Positions 23,016 to 33,943 of a DNA stretch of 64,000 nt are shown here, piece after piece. Source of the stretch: Siphonodentalium dalli (taxonomy: Eukaryota > Mollusca > Scaphopoda > Gadilida > Siphonodentaliidae). A model generated the notes under the pieces. It saw only the letters and a program-made list of their open reading frames with translations, had not been told where the DNA came from and did not search any database. A program made the translations under genes and the position numbers. The stretch lies in the NCBI GenBank assembly GCA_032622095.1, contig CP136066.1, positions 184,300,716 to 184,364,715 of the forward strand, written 5' to 3'. Every line of letters begins with the position of its first letter. Position 1 is the first letter of the stretch.

Positions 23016-23855
23016 TGCACAACACCATCAACTACTACAACAACTACTACTACTCCCACCACCACGACGACGGCACCACCAACAACAACAACCACCACTG
23101 CTGCAACAACAACCACAGAAACCACGGAAACCACAATGACAACAACACAGATAACAACGACAACGGCACCACCAACAACCGCTGCTACAACAACAACCAC
23201 TGAAACCACAATGACAACAACAGAGCTAACAACGACAACGACACCACCACCAACAACAACCATAGTAACTACGGAAACCACAATGACAACAACACAGCTA
23301 ACAACGACAACCGCACCAACAACAACAACAACCGCTACTGAAACCGCAAGCACCGAAACTACGGAAACGACCATGACAAAAACACAGCTAACAACAGCAA
23401 TAAGGACTTCAACACAAACAACGGCTACACCACCAGCAGCGACAACACCATTAACAACGCCCTGTCGAGGAAATTGTGGCAAGGGCAAGGGTAAAGAGAA
23501 TGGCAAGGATAAAGAGAATGAGAATGGCAAGGGTAAAGAGAATGGCAAGGATAAAGAGAATGGCAAGGGTAAAGAGAATGGCAAGGATAAAGAGAATGAG
23601 AATGGCAAGGGTAAAGAGAATGGCAAGGATAAAGAGAATGGCAAGGGTAAAGAGAATGGCAAGGGTAAAGAGAATGGCAAGGATAAAGAGAATGAGAATG
23701 GCAAGGGTAAAGAGAATGGCAAGGATAAAGAGAATGGCAAAGGTAAAGAGAATGGCAAGGGTAAAGAGAATGGCAAGGGTAAAGGGAAGGACAAAGGTAA
23801 AGGGAAGGACAATTCCAAGAAGAGCAAAATACCTAGGAATCAGGGTCGTGGCTAG
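23016..23855 (+). CDS. Thr-rich/GKGKEN terminal exon, copy 7 (type B, intact, longest tail)
   Basis: Acceptor AG 23014-23015, Cys first codon, 279 open residues. Residues 1 to about 147 are Thr/Pro/Ala-rich. PCRGNCGKGKG follows, then a long tail of GKGKEN/GKDKEN/GKDKENEN repeats, about twice the length of copies 3 and 5. It ends KIPRNQGRG and TAG 23853-23855. AATAAA is at 23892-23897. Internal tandem blocks in the tail (for example GKDKENENGKGKENGKDKEN) show further expansion after divergence. Phase 0 like the donor at 1098. Function is unknown. The plus-strand Arg/Met-rich frame over the tail is a shadow in another phase. Confidence 0.65.
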   Translation, partial: CTTPSTTTTTTTTPTTTTTAPPTTTTTTAATTTTETTETTMTTTQITTTTAPPTTAATTTTTETTMTTTELTTTTTPPPTTTIVTTETTMTTTQLTTTTAPTTTTTATETASTETTETTMTKTQLTTAIRTSTQTTATPPAATTPLTTPCRGNCGKGKGKENGKDKENENGKGKENGKDKENGKGKENGKDKENENGKGKENGKDKENGKGKENGKGKENGKDKENENGKGKENGKDKENGKGKENGKGKENGKGKGKDKGKGKDNSKKSKIPRNQGRG

Positions 23856-24245
23856 ACGGTCTGTGTTCTCTGTTTCCCTTGTTCCAGATCAAATAAAAAA
23901 TTCATATTGCATGAAATTCCATTGGCTTCCCAAACTGATATCCCTTATGGTTGGAAATGTCCAAATTCAGCCCAATACATAACTTTTTACCAAAAGTAGG
24001 AAAATATTCAACTTTTTGTCTGTTAAAAAACAACAAATGTGAGAGTAAATGCTAGTTAGTACTATGTATTGAGCTGTGTTCATGCAAATAGCAATGAGAT
24101 GGTTCACCATTATAAAGGCAAATTATTAATTTTAGCTGTTTCGACCAAGTCCGGTCTTTTTTGGATGGTATATGCATGGCACGTGATGAAATCAGCCTTA
24201 AAACTCACTCCTAAATATTTTGTGTAGAAGTGAATTCCTGTTGAC

Positions 24246-24554
24246 TCATAGCCTACCGGGAGACGAAACTACTCCCACTTCGGCTATAGCTTTCATTGCG
24301 ATGATGCTTGTGTCCAAGTCATAGGACACCACGATCGCAATCAGAGCTAGCTGACGCGGGCTTATGTTTGACTTCCGGTACGTGTCAATCTGAGAATTAT
24401 CTTCTTTTCCTTCTGGTGCCTCAAACTTTCCAACTGTTGGAAATATCCAGCCTGGCCCCCAGCCTATAAGGTTTGAAATGATCCAACTCTTAATATTCAA
24501 AAGTAAGAGTAAGAAAATATGCGACTTTTGGTAAAAAAAAACAACAAATTTCAC
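24246..24554 (-). other. Conserved minus-strand frame, copy 6 (longest)
   Basis: Open for 102 codons with a hydrophobic FLLLLL stretch near the amino end, then GKFEAPEGKEDNS and IIAMKAIAEVGVVSSPGRL. No family is recognised. The hydrophobic amino end coincides with non-coding sequence in other copies and may be fortuitous. Confidence 0.3.
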
Positions 24555-25086
24555 ATCAAATACTTACTCGAGGATCAAACTAAAAGAATAAGTTGAACCT
24601 ATTTTTAGTCTGAAATTCCCCCAACTGATTTTCCGTCTGAAAAAGTTGAACATTTTGACCTAAGTCCGATAGGTTAATGTAAATTTTCTTTACAAAAACT
24701 TTTTGTCACAGATTCCCACAAACATTATCATCTCCGATCGATATACATGAAATATAATGGTGTGGTTCAATGTTGTCAATGTCACATCAACGCAAACAGG
24801 GATGTGAGTTTCGGAAAGATCGTGAACTGATAAAAACATTTTTATCGCGATTTGCTGGTGGTGCCCAGGTCAGGAATGAGGCCCGGGGGGGGGGGGGGCA
24901 CAAACTTACTACTAATTGTTTGTCGGATTTCGTACACACTTATACACTGATACGAAGAATCTAATTTTGTGGTTTTAAGTTTCAAACAAGTCCAACAACA
25001 AAGACACTGATGTTATCCCATTGTCCCGGTCATTAATTGCAGTTCCTATATTTCCCAGTACCATATTTAGCCTAAGATTCGAAAAG

Positions 25087-25459
25087 TTAAAGGTACTCAA
25101 TCCGATTAGAGGGTCCCCATATCATCAAGATACAACAACAACAACAACAACAACAACATTTCTTCAACATACACTTTAGTTATCAGAATCGATTAATTGC
25201 AACAAAATAATGGTAACCACTGTCAACAATGGTATCAAATTTCCCAAAACGTGTAATTTATCAACATTTTGTTCAACGAAATATGGCCTTATTATCACTT
25301 GAGTATTCACGATTACCACTTGTTTTTAGAGTTATCCATCTTCATCCGCAATTTTGATCGCGACCATTCGTTTGACGGCGTGTTTCTTGGCCACAAACAA
25401 TTGAAATAACAAACTTCAAAAATCGTTATCTGATCACTCTGAGCTTTGATGGGTAGGTT
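25087..25459 (+). mobile_element. TTAA MITE, copy 7 (3'-truncated)
   Basis: Starts TTAAAGGTACTCAATCCGAT, has an expanded CAA microsatellite near 25130, and breaks off after GATGGGTAGGTTC where an RT relic begins. Confidence 0.65.
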
Positions 25460-25926
25460 CGGAAATATAAATCGTGTGTAGTTCAGAAGAGTAAGCGGTC
25501 AGACTGTTCTTTTACATGTAGCGCCGGTATTAGACAAGGGTTTATACTATCTCTTTTATTGTTCTCGTTCATAAAAAGACCTCAAGCCATTTCTCAAAGA
25601 TTGTGTTATCGCCGCAACCGGGCCAATATCCTAAGGGCCCTCGATGTGTTTGAGGAACATACATCGTCGTGGAAACTAAACGTAAACACTTCAAACATAA
25701 CAGCAATTCGCTTCTGCAACCTTAAGCCAGCAGCTTTTGACGATTTGTTCCTAGATGACAATATAATAGAATATGTTGACACGATGAATTATCTTGGAAT
25801 CACATGTGTAATGTCAGCATGTATACATAATCTACAAAATGACGACGATTTTGACGATGACAACAAAGGCGTTGCAAGGACGATAATCACTATACGACAA
25901 CAAGGTGAAGATGATTATGTTGACGC
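25460..25926 (+). pseudogene. LINE RT relic (paralogue of 5870-6327)
   Basis: Encodes TSSWKLNVNTSN and YVDTMNYLGIT, the end of an RT domain, followed by Asp-rich sequence. It ends at the TGACGC target site of the next LINE. The long open frame 25559-26575 is a chance fusion of this relic with the younger LINE's endonuclease. Confidence 0.75.
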
Positions 25927-26515
25927 TGATATTGTAAATATCCCTGGATATAAGTCAGTCTTGAGGAATCGCAAATCCCTCGCTCACGTCAAGTCTGGTG
26001 GTATTTGTCTTTTGCTCAAGACAGAACTTGAATCGTCTTTCGAAATCTTAGAAAGTGAATCTAAAGACGTCATCTGGTTTAAGATACATAGACGTACAAA
26101 GAAACGCTCTGTTGATTTGATTTTCGGATTAACATATATCCCACCAGAAAGTAGTGATTATGCACGTCCTGCTATATTTACTGAATTAGAGCAGAAAAAA
26201 CTTAAATATTCCAATAATGATAACTATATATGCATGTTTGGTGATTTTAACAGCAGGATTGGTCAAATCGACGAAACTGCTGATAAAATGACACAACGTG
26301 ACGACCATCGTGAAAGCTTTCTCGATATTCCACATAGAGTTATCTCGCATGGCATACAACCAAGAAAATCTGTCGACCACGTCGTCAACGGATATGGTAA
26401 AAAGCTCATTGAACTATGTAACAATTCTGAAATGGTAATACTGAATGGGCGCGTAGGGCGCGATAAATACTCCGGTAATGCTACGTGTAGAGGTGTAAGC
26501 GTAATTGATTATTTC
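25927..26515 (+). pseudogene. LINE-A, 5' part: APE-type endonuclease (truncated)
   Basis: Encodes the middle and C-terminal endonuclease: GGICLLLK, FGLTYIPPESSDY, MFGDFNSRIG and GVSVIDYFV. The catalytic GDFN and the SVIDY block are visible. The amino-terminal part of the domain is absent, so the copy is 5'-truncated at insertion. Flanked on the left by TGACGC (25921-25926), repeated at 37193-37198. The frame is cut after IDYFV by the 7.5-kb element at 26516-34056. Non-LTR retrotransposon of jockey/CR1-like type (clade is inference). Confidence 0.85.
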
Positions 26516-26605
26516 GTCTTCACTCCATACCCGCTACTGGGTAAACAAACAACAACTAAGAGCATTAAGCTTTAAGTGCTACGCTAGGCGGTCGGACCTA
26601 GATAG
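26516..26605 (-). repeat. Split direct repeat Q2
   Basis: Matches 27245-27334 base for base over 90 bp, from GTCTTCACTCC to GACCTAGATAG. Confidence 0.9.
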
Positions 26606-26970
26606 CGTTTATTATGAAATAATAAAATCGCTCTGATGAATATATGTGCGCTATATATTCATGCAGACTATCTCAATATATTTGAAGCGATGAAAATGGA
26701 TCGAAACTATGCGGATTGAAAAAATATAATATGTATTATAGCGCACATTCTATCTTGGCTCAACAGAATCAGTCACCCTTCTCAGACTGGGAAGCCTTAC
26801 AGGAAAAACCAGACCCCTCACTTTATCATTATATCTTTTTTATGTGTTGGTCTGGAAACCTGTATCCGAAAAATGCTCAATATACCGGTCTCAGGGATAA
26901 AAACGTCGGATTCGTTTTCTTAGTCGTCATCCGATGAACAAACAAGATAGTATCTCACGTTTTTAAAAAG

Positions 26971-27244
26971 AACTATTTTCTTAAGAAAACCAAACAAACA
27001 GGTACAGAAAATTGTGTCCGACCGCGACGACAACTGGCACTAGATTGACCATTCACGCTTTTAGCGCATACCTGCTCACTCAATGACAATCATACATCAC
27101 ACCAGCGACTGAGTACCAATCACACATATCGATAATCACTGACCAGACAATATTCACGCGACAAAGCGTTCTTTACCCATTAACTCTGCATATGCCGTGA
27201 AGACAGTAATTTTCCTCTATACTCCGTAACGCGGAAAATATTAT
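26971..27244 (-). repeat. Split direct repeat P2
   Basis: Begins AACTATTTTCTTAAG and ends CGCGGAAAATATTAT. It abuts Q1 with no spacer. Repeated at the element's other end. Confidence 0.9.
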
Positions 27245-27334
27245 GTCTTCACTCCATACCCGCTACTGGGTAAACAAACAACAACTAAGAGCATTAAGCT
27301 TTAAGTGCTACGCTAGGCGGTCGGACCTAGATAG
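27245..27334 (-). repeat. Split direct repeat Q1
   Basis: Second copy of the 90-bp Q segment. Its direct junction with P2 resembles the joined ends of a circular intermediate. Confidence 0.9.
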
Positions 27335-28020
27335 ATTACAAAAAGAACGGGCTGCAAGGCCAATCATTATAGCCATGCTATAGTTTCGATCCCAGAAATT
27401 TTAACTATAACTATATATATATAGTACTTATATATCGACATGTATATATATGATCAACACATTTCGGCATATCGCCATCAAAAATAAATATATCATAAAT
27501 TTATCATAAATGCTCAATTTTGGATAATGCAAGTCTTGATTCTATCGAATCACGACGTCCTTTGCACTCTCAGTGCGCCATCGACCATGCCTCTTGAACA
27601 TATGGTCGTTTCATCTGCATTTGCAACCGCGGTTTCCCCGCCTGCTCGTAAAGAGTGAATACCAATATTTAAACTGTACTGCCAATATATATAGCATAGC
27701 ATAAATGAGAAACATTTCGTTCATTCCATTCCACATGTGTAACTAAATATTGTATTTAGTATGATGAGCTTTAAATAAACCACAATTAAAAACAAATGGC
27801 AGAAGATAACTTCCTCGGACCACAAATTCCGTACCAATGATATTTGGAAATGAGCAAATAAGGACAAACACTTGTATCCATTTGCTGAAAGCAAAAATTT
27901 ATCGCCGTCTCCCAAATAATAGTTCTACTTTGAAATACCTATATTGGGTTCGGAAAATTACACATATTGTGATATCGAATCCCACACACTACCGCCTCGA
28001 CTGAGCTCTATATATGTGGC

Positions 28021-28239
28021 TCAATTTTCAACATGTGCATACGATAAATATATGCACTGAACTAAATGGCAAGGCATTACAACCTTGAACCTGAATGAAC
28101 ACTTTCCAACGCCTGAATGTTTATGCACATTCCTCACAGTGTTTTTGCTTCTATCAGAACATATCATGTCCACCGACGACCCGGCCAAGCGCATTAGCTC
28201 ATCCGAAGAAGAAGAAGTATTGCCTCTGCAAATCTTCAA
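28021..28239 (-). pseudogene. Tyrosine-recombinase N-terminal relic
   Basis: The minus frame contains ICSDRSKNTVRN. A neighbouring frame continues FRRWKVFIQVQGCNALPF. Together these resemble the SAM-like N-terminal part of DIRS recombinases ('S-xT-Y...F-xW...LP'). A frameshift separates them. The catalytic R-H-R-Y residues are not seen. Confidence 0.45.
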
Positions 28240-28300
28240 AAACTAAACACCTTAAGTCATCAGCTGAAACAAAATACATATAAATATATAAACACCTCTC

Positions 28301-28513
28301 TTAATTAAATAAAAAATATTCAAAGCAACAAATGCAGATACGGATTTTATGAAAAAGTTCAGATATTGGCACTTTCTCAAGAATATTAACCAAAAATATA
28401 TGGCTTTTGACAAAATGTTTGAACTCGCCATCTCTATTTGCAAGTTTTGGCCAAAAAGCCGAAGAATCCCAAAATGGGACCACCAAAGAATCGTAGGATT
28501 GTTCAGTTTCCAC
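28301..28513 (-). pseudogene. DIRS-type post-RNase H segment
   Basis: The minus frame reads SLVVPFWDSSAFWPKL, which matches the conserved 'LVVPxWxSxxFWPxL' block found between RNase H and recombinase in DIRS-group elements (recalled knowledge). Confidence 0.6.
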
Positions 28514-28639
28514 TATTTGTAAAACTCTTGTATTATACTTGGTAATTTAGTATACCCCTCCAACTGTGCATATATGCATCAGTGCCAATCGGATTATGTG
28601 CAGAAATGCAGAAATGCCAATCAAATTATCATATATAGA

Positions 28640-28825
28640 TCAATATATTTCCCATTTCTTTTCCAGATGATGGAAAGTCTCAGTACTGACACTCAAAGTG
28701 TCTGTGACTTTAGCTTTGCTAAGAGCATCAGCTTTCGAAATTTGATCCCGTGGAATCCAAGCTAGTTTGAGATTATTATCAAACAGCGTGCACATGCGTT
28801 CTATGTATGAATAAATTATGTACAA
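28640..28825 (-). pseudogene. DIRS-type RNase H C-terminal relic
   Basis: The minus frame contains LKLAWIPRDQISKADALSK followed by LSVSTETFHHLEKKW. The 'W-x-PR-x2-N-x-AD-x-LS...F...LxxxW' pattern is characteristic of DIRS/Ngaro RNase H. The Asn of this pattern is replaced here by Ile/Ser. Confidence 0.65.
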
Positions 28826-29434
28826 ACCATTACTCTGATCCCCGACAGCATTTTGTATATCAGATTTAGATAGTCAGTTTTTAGAAGCACATTCGTACCT
28901 TTTAAATTATAGGCGCGAAAAATTCTAAAGCACGAAAGCACGCTTTAATGCCTCGGGCTCTCTCTACGTTAAACTCATCAATGCCACATGTCAAGAAATC
29001 TGCTGATTTGGCTGCCATCAAGGCGTTATTATTATTGTTATTTAATTTTGCATTCAAATATTAGCAATATTCCATATAAATGTATATGCGATTCAATTAT
29101 GTATATGATCCGCAAATTATTCTCAGCTCACAATGAGCTTCGCATAATGAACAATAATCAGCAAATATTTGTAGACAAGACTACCCCTTGCCCATGCAGC
29201 TTCCCTGAAGCTATGTGTATACACACTGCATTCTACTAATATCATATATACATGCGTATCTATATATTATAGGGCACTATTTTCCGAATGGAAAGTAAGC
29301 TGGTGTGGCTCTGTCAATTAAACGACCACTGAAAACTCAGCTTCGGCTTCTTGAGAGCCATCTGACCTCGATAAAAAATCGAACTGGCATTCAAATTCCA
29401 TGCCTGGCTGAATAGCCCCGAACTGTTCAAAAGT

Positions 29435-30180
29435 TCGACCGTCATCAACAGACGTCATAACCGAATGGAAGCATTCGACATCTGAATCGAAAGATTCATT
29501 AATTATAAAATAAGCTTAAATGAGCTCGTACCCGGAACCGGGTGCGTTACAGAACACATAATGAACACATACGTCATCGCCGAATAGAAGAATTCGACAT
29601 CTGAATCGAAAGATTCATTATAAAATAAGCGTAAACGAGCAACACAAAATGAACACCCGCTTTTGATAAACTGTTAGTTTCATTTCATCAAATGATCTTT
29701 CCAAAAATATTAATTCAGTCAAACCTCTTATTTCAACAACATCATCCAAATGCCATCAACCCTTTATTGTTGTATGTAAAACTTTGTGTGAAAACATATC
29801 TCTCAAACGTTCGACCGTCGTCAACAGACGTAAAAACCGAATGGAAGAATTCGACATCTGAATCGAAAGATTCATTAATTATAAAATAAGCTTAAATGAG
29901 CTCGTATCTGGAACCGGGTGCGTTACAGAACACATAATGAACACATACGTCATCGCCGAATAGAAGAATTCGACATCTGAATCGAAAGGTTCATTATAAA
30001 ATAAGCGTAAATGAGCAACACAAAATGAACACCCGCTTTTGATAAACTGTGTTAGTTACATTTCATCAAATGATCTTTCAAAAAATATTAATTCAGTCAA
30101 ACCTCTTATTTCATCAACATCATCCAAGTGCCATCAACCCTTTATTGTTGTATGTAAAACTTTGTGTGTAAACAGATCTT
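29435..30180. repeat. Two-copy tandem duplication, 376-bp period
   Basis: TCAACAGACG occurs at 29445 and 29821 and GATAAACTG at 29666 and 30042. Most of the intervening sequence matches. The tandem copies lie inside the internal region of the DIRS-like element. Neither copy codes for anything recognisable. Confidence 0.8.
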
Positions 30181-31602
30181 TCTGTCAAACACTATCTGAG
30201 TTGACAGTATTTTGCCAACCAAACTGGTCAAGAATTCGACATCTGAATCAAAAGATTCGAAGGTAACTCACGTTTACTTTAACGTTTCTCTGACCAAATT
30301 TTTATTTACAAATGTACATGTAACAACGGATTAAAGCCATTATGAATGCTTTCATTCCTTTCATCGGATATTATGATAACTCCGCATTGCATGTCCCAGT
30401 ATAAGTAAAATCGGAAAATTTAATTATAGCATGCATGGTTCCAAATCGCTTTATTTTTCAGCAATGATGAAGCCACAATTTCAAGTTATAAATCAGACTT
30501 TACCGTCTGTGTGAACTCCTGTTCTTCACAATTCGAACAAACCGCGATTCCGTCACCAAAAACAATATCTATACTGGTCGATTGATCCTCGCGTATCGTA
30601 AGTACTTCGATTTCCATCATTACTTTGGTTGATACTAAACCGACTGAACGTAACACATATGTTACAACATTATATAAACAGTATTTAACCCTTGAATTAC
30701 ACAGTATCTAACTCCAGAAAGTTGATACCATCTAAATCCACGATATTTCCACTGAGACTAGCTCTGCAACTTATAAATGATGATTATGCCACGCGTGTGT
30801 AAAATTGTCCTTTTTTATACATAGACAAGACAAGATGATAGGAACATCTTCATATTTACAATATTTCTTGAAAACATGATGATTGCTATGATAACAACCT
30901 AATACAAGTCATTTCTTGCCATTACGATGTTGTGCAATTGTTAAAGATTTACTACCTTTGGAGTATTGCACAATTCAGAAATACCACCTTTCTCTGAGGT
31001 TTTTCAATTTCTTCTGAAGCAAATTCCGAAGTGTCCAAAGCGCGGACTTATTATTTTTAAGACTCATGCACTCAGGTTCTGACAAATTGGATAACATTGT
31101 CATTTCGTATGATAGATAACATTCAAATATGCCAAAGGCTGTTATGAACCAATTTCTCGTCGGTCGTGACCGATTTAATTCCCAAGATCATAGAACGAAA
31201 ATAATTCGATTCTAGAGAAACTATAGTTTCTAAAAATACTTATCTGTGTAACTGAAGAGATGGCTATTACTAAGATAAGACAGCCCGACAAGGATCAGCT
31301 TTCCACAGGCAAAACCTTGCCCTTCATGCCATGTCCCCTCACTTCCGATCCCAAAATTATGGATATTTGACAGCTGGTGTAACATCTTCTTCAGGGTCCA
31401 AAACGTCTCGAAATCCAACACCTTATCCCCTTGCAAACATTGATCATTGGTGCATGTTTGTTAAAAGTATCAGCTTTGTAATGGTCCAGCTCCGAATTTA
31501 TTACATAATGTGTCCCGTTACATTCTTATGTTGATTTTCACTGAAGGTTTGTCCATTTTTCCTCAAGCTATATATACGCTGAACAGATGAAGCGTCTGAG
31601 AA
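30181..31602. other. Internal region of DIRS-like element, unassigned
   Basis: By position this should hold gag/RT remnants on the minus strand. I cannot identify RT motifs. A 68-codon minus frame (31230-31436) has no recognisable domain. Confidence 0.4.
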
Positions 31603-31765
31603 TAACTATTTTCTTAAGAAAACCAAACAAACAGGTACAGAAAATTGTGTCCGACCGCGACGACAACTGGCACTAGATTGACCATTCACGCTTTTAGCGC
31701 ATACCTGCTCACTCAATGACAATCATACATCACACCAGCGACTGAGTACCAATCACACATATCGA
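31603..31765 (-). repeat. Split direct repeat P1, part 1
   Basis: Matches 26971 onward from AACTATTTTCTTAAG to CACACATATCGA, then is interrupted. P1 resumes at 33944 (TAATCACTGACC) and ends at 34056. Confidence 0.9.
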
Positions 31766-33943
31766 CAAGAAAACCATAGTCAGAAATGGTAACGCCACCA
31801 AGATCGTATTATTAGCCATAAATATAAATAATAATACAATTATTCTATAAACTAGCTTTCAAATTTTATGCGGGAAATTTGCGTACTTCCATATTTCAAG
31901 TTTTCCCGTTTCTCGTGGCATACATTACTTTCATCAAACTGTCTTCTTTATTACACAAGCTGATAGGCCCGACTTCACCCGGGCTGTTTCCCATCTGCTT
32001 TCCGGTGAAAGGTGCGATTTGACCTTCAATTGACTATTTCGAAAGTCAAGGTCAGGTCAGGGTCATGATTTGTCCAGTCCAAAACACCCCCACCCGTAGA
32101 AAACTACCCATAGGTATCAAATTTCGTCGAAATCCGTCCGTTTTACCCAACTTGACCTTTAATGAACAATTTTGAAGGTCAAGGTAAGGTCAGAGTCATG
32201 ATTTGACCCGTCCAAAACACCCCCCCCCCCGACAAAAGTACCCATAGGTATCAAATTTCGTCGAAATATATCCGTTTTATCCGAGTTGACCTTTGATTGG
32301 CCATGTTGAAGGTCAAGGTCAGGCCGAGGTCACGATTTGACCCGTTCAAAACTCTCCTCGGACCAAAGTATCCCTAGGTATCAAATTTCGCCGAAATTTG
32401 TCCGTTTTACCCAAATTTACCTTGCATTGACAGTTTTAAAGGTCAAGGTCAGGTCGGGGTCACGATTTGACCCGTCCAAAACACTTCCAGGACACAAATA
32501 CCCATAAGTATCAAATTACGTTGAAATCTATGGAAAGCCGAGGAGGACATGTTGGTCGCTAATTGCTAGATATACGACGCGGTATTTTGAAGGTGTTTCA
32601 AACTAGGAGATAGAAGTATTCTGCCTTTCAAATGGTGATGAATTATAGTAGTTTATTCAAATTTTATGGCATAAATTGTTATTAAAACCGTATATACTAT
32701 AAAAAATTAATGACTCGAAAATTAAGTGGGCCTTTAAACAAAGTCACAATTGCATTTAGGCTCATCTCATACTCGTCCATTCAGCGATATTCTACTGCGC
32801 AGTTTGTTATAGCCTCCAGTATTTATTGAGCGTTATACCCCCAACTGTTATAATTCGCCTTTAGCAGGCGTACTCTTGCCTCAGATTATTGAGATATTAG
32901 GTCACACATAATCACATTAAATCGCATCGTAACATAGCAATTGTGTGGGCTCCTTGGCGTGAATATGTAATGAGAAATAAGGTCATACGTAATGACATTA
33001 AACTCAAGAAAACCCTCGAAAACAAAACAAAATCACATTTAATGTTTTACGTTATTTCCTTCATAAAAAGAATCTTCGTGATAATGAACCCTCTCGTTAC
33101 TTTAGAATATAGAATTAACCTTAAAATAAAAAAAATCTTTGGAACACAGAACCTTCGGAATAACGAACCTTCGGATTGGTGAACCTTCGGAATAGCGAAC
33201 ATTCAGAGAAATTTCGGAATAGTGGACCTTCGGGATAGTGAACCTTCGGAATAGAGCCATGCCCCCCAATATTCATATTATATGCCCAGAGTTCAAAGGT
33301 ATGGACCCATAAAATTCTAAACTTGGCCCTTAAAATAATGAACTCCAAATTGGAGCACACACAGAACACCACTTAAGTCAACTGAACCTATGTCATGTCC
33401 CAATGCGGGAGGGTCCATATATACCACAACATTCATAGTATATGCCAAGAATTCAAAGGTATGGGCCCACGTAATGACATAAAATCTCAAGAAAACCAGC
33501 GAAAACAAAACAAAATCACATTTAATGTTCTAAGTTAAGTTATTTCCTCCTGTATCTGTATCGGTGCGCGCGCATGATCAGTTCGGATGTGAGCGCACAC
33601 TCCATATAAAGAATCTTTGTGAAAATGAACCCTCTCAAATTAGTCTCAATACTTTAAAATATAGAATTAACCTAAAAATAACAAAAACCTTCGGAATAGA
33701 GAACCTTCGGAATAGCGGACCTTCGGGATAGCAAACCTTCATAATAGAAGCATGTCCCCACAATTACACCGGTGACGTAAACACATGTGCCAATCTTAGT
33801 TGTACTCTCGTAATTATCGGTACGATGAAACGGTGACGGAATCTGACGAGGTTTGCCGAATGTACAATCACCCAGTGAATTATCGATCGCCCATGCGATA
33901 CAAAAAAACCAAAAGCTATAAACACCACACTACGGTGGCGTAA
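31766..33943. mobile_element. 2.2-kb insertion inside repeat P1
   Basis: Defined by comparison with intact P2 (empty site CATATCGA|TAATCACTG). Near-terminal inverted sequences are TAACGCCACC (about 31790) and, from the right end, TTACGCCACC. No transposase is seen. It contains AGGTCA-rich tandem units, CTTCGGAATAG repeats at about 33140-33250 and 33690-33750, and a duplicated stretch (about 33000-33130 and 33480-33690). Confidence 0.6.
32030..32530. repeat. Four tandem units of about 131 bp, AGGTCA-rich
   Basis: Each unit carries AAGGTCAAGGTCAGGTCA or a variant (near 32044, 32175, 32309, 32439), then TGATTTGACCCGTCCAAAAC and a TATCAAATTTCGTCGAAAT segment. Confidence 0.85.

Noticed and set aside
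26516-27334. LTR retrotransposon ends
   Set aside because: The Q and P segments do not form one continuous repeat at both ends. The Q1P2 junction plus DIRS-like coding relics fit split direct repeats better, and no TG...CA ends are seen.
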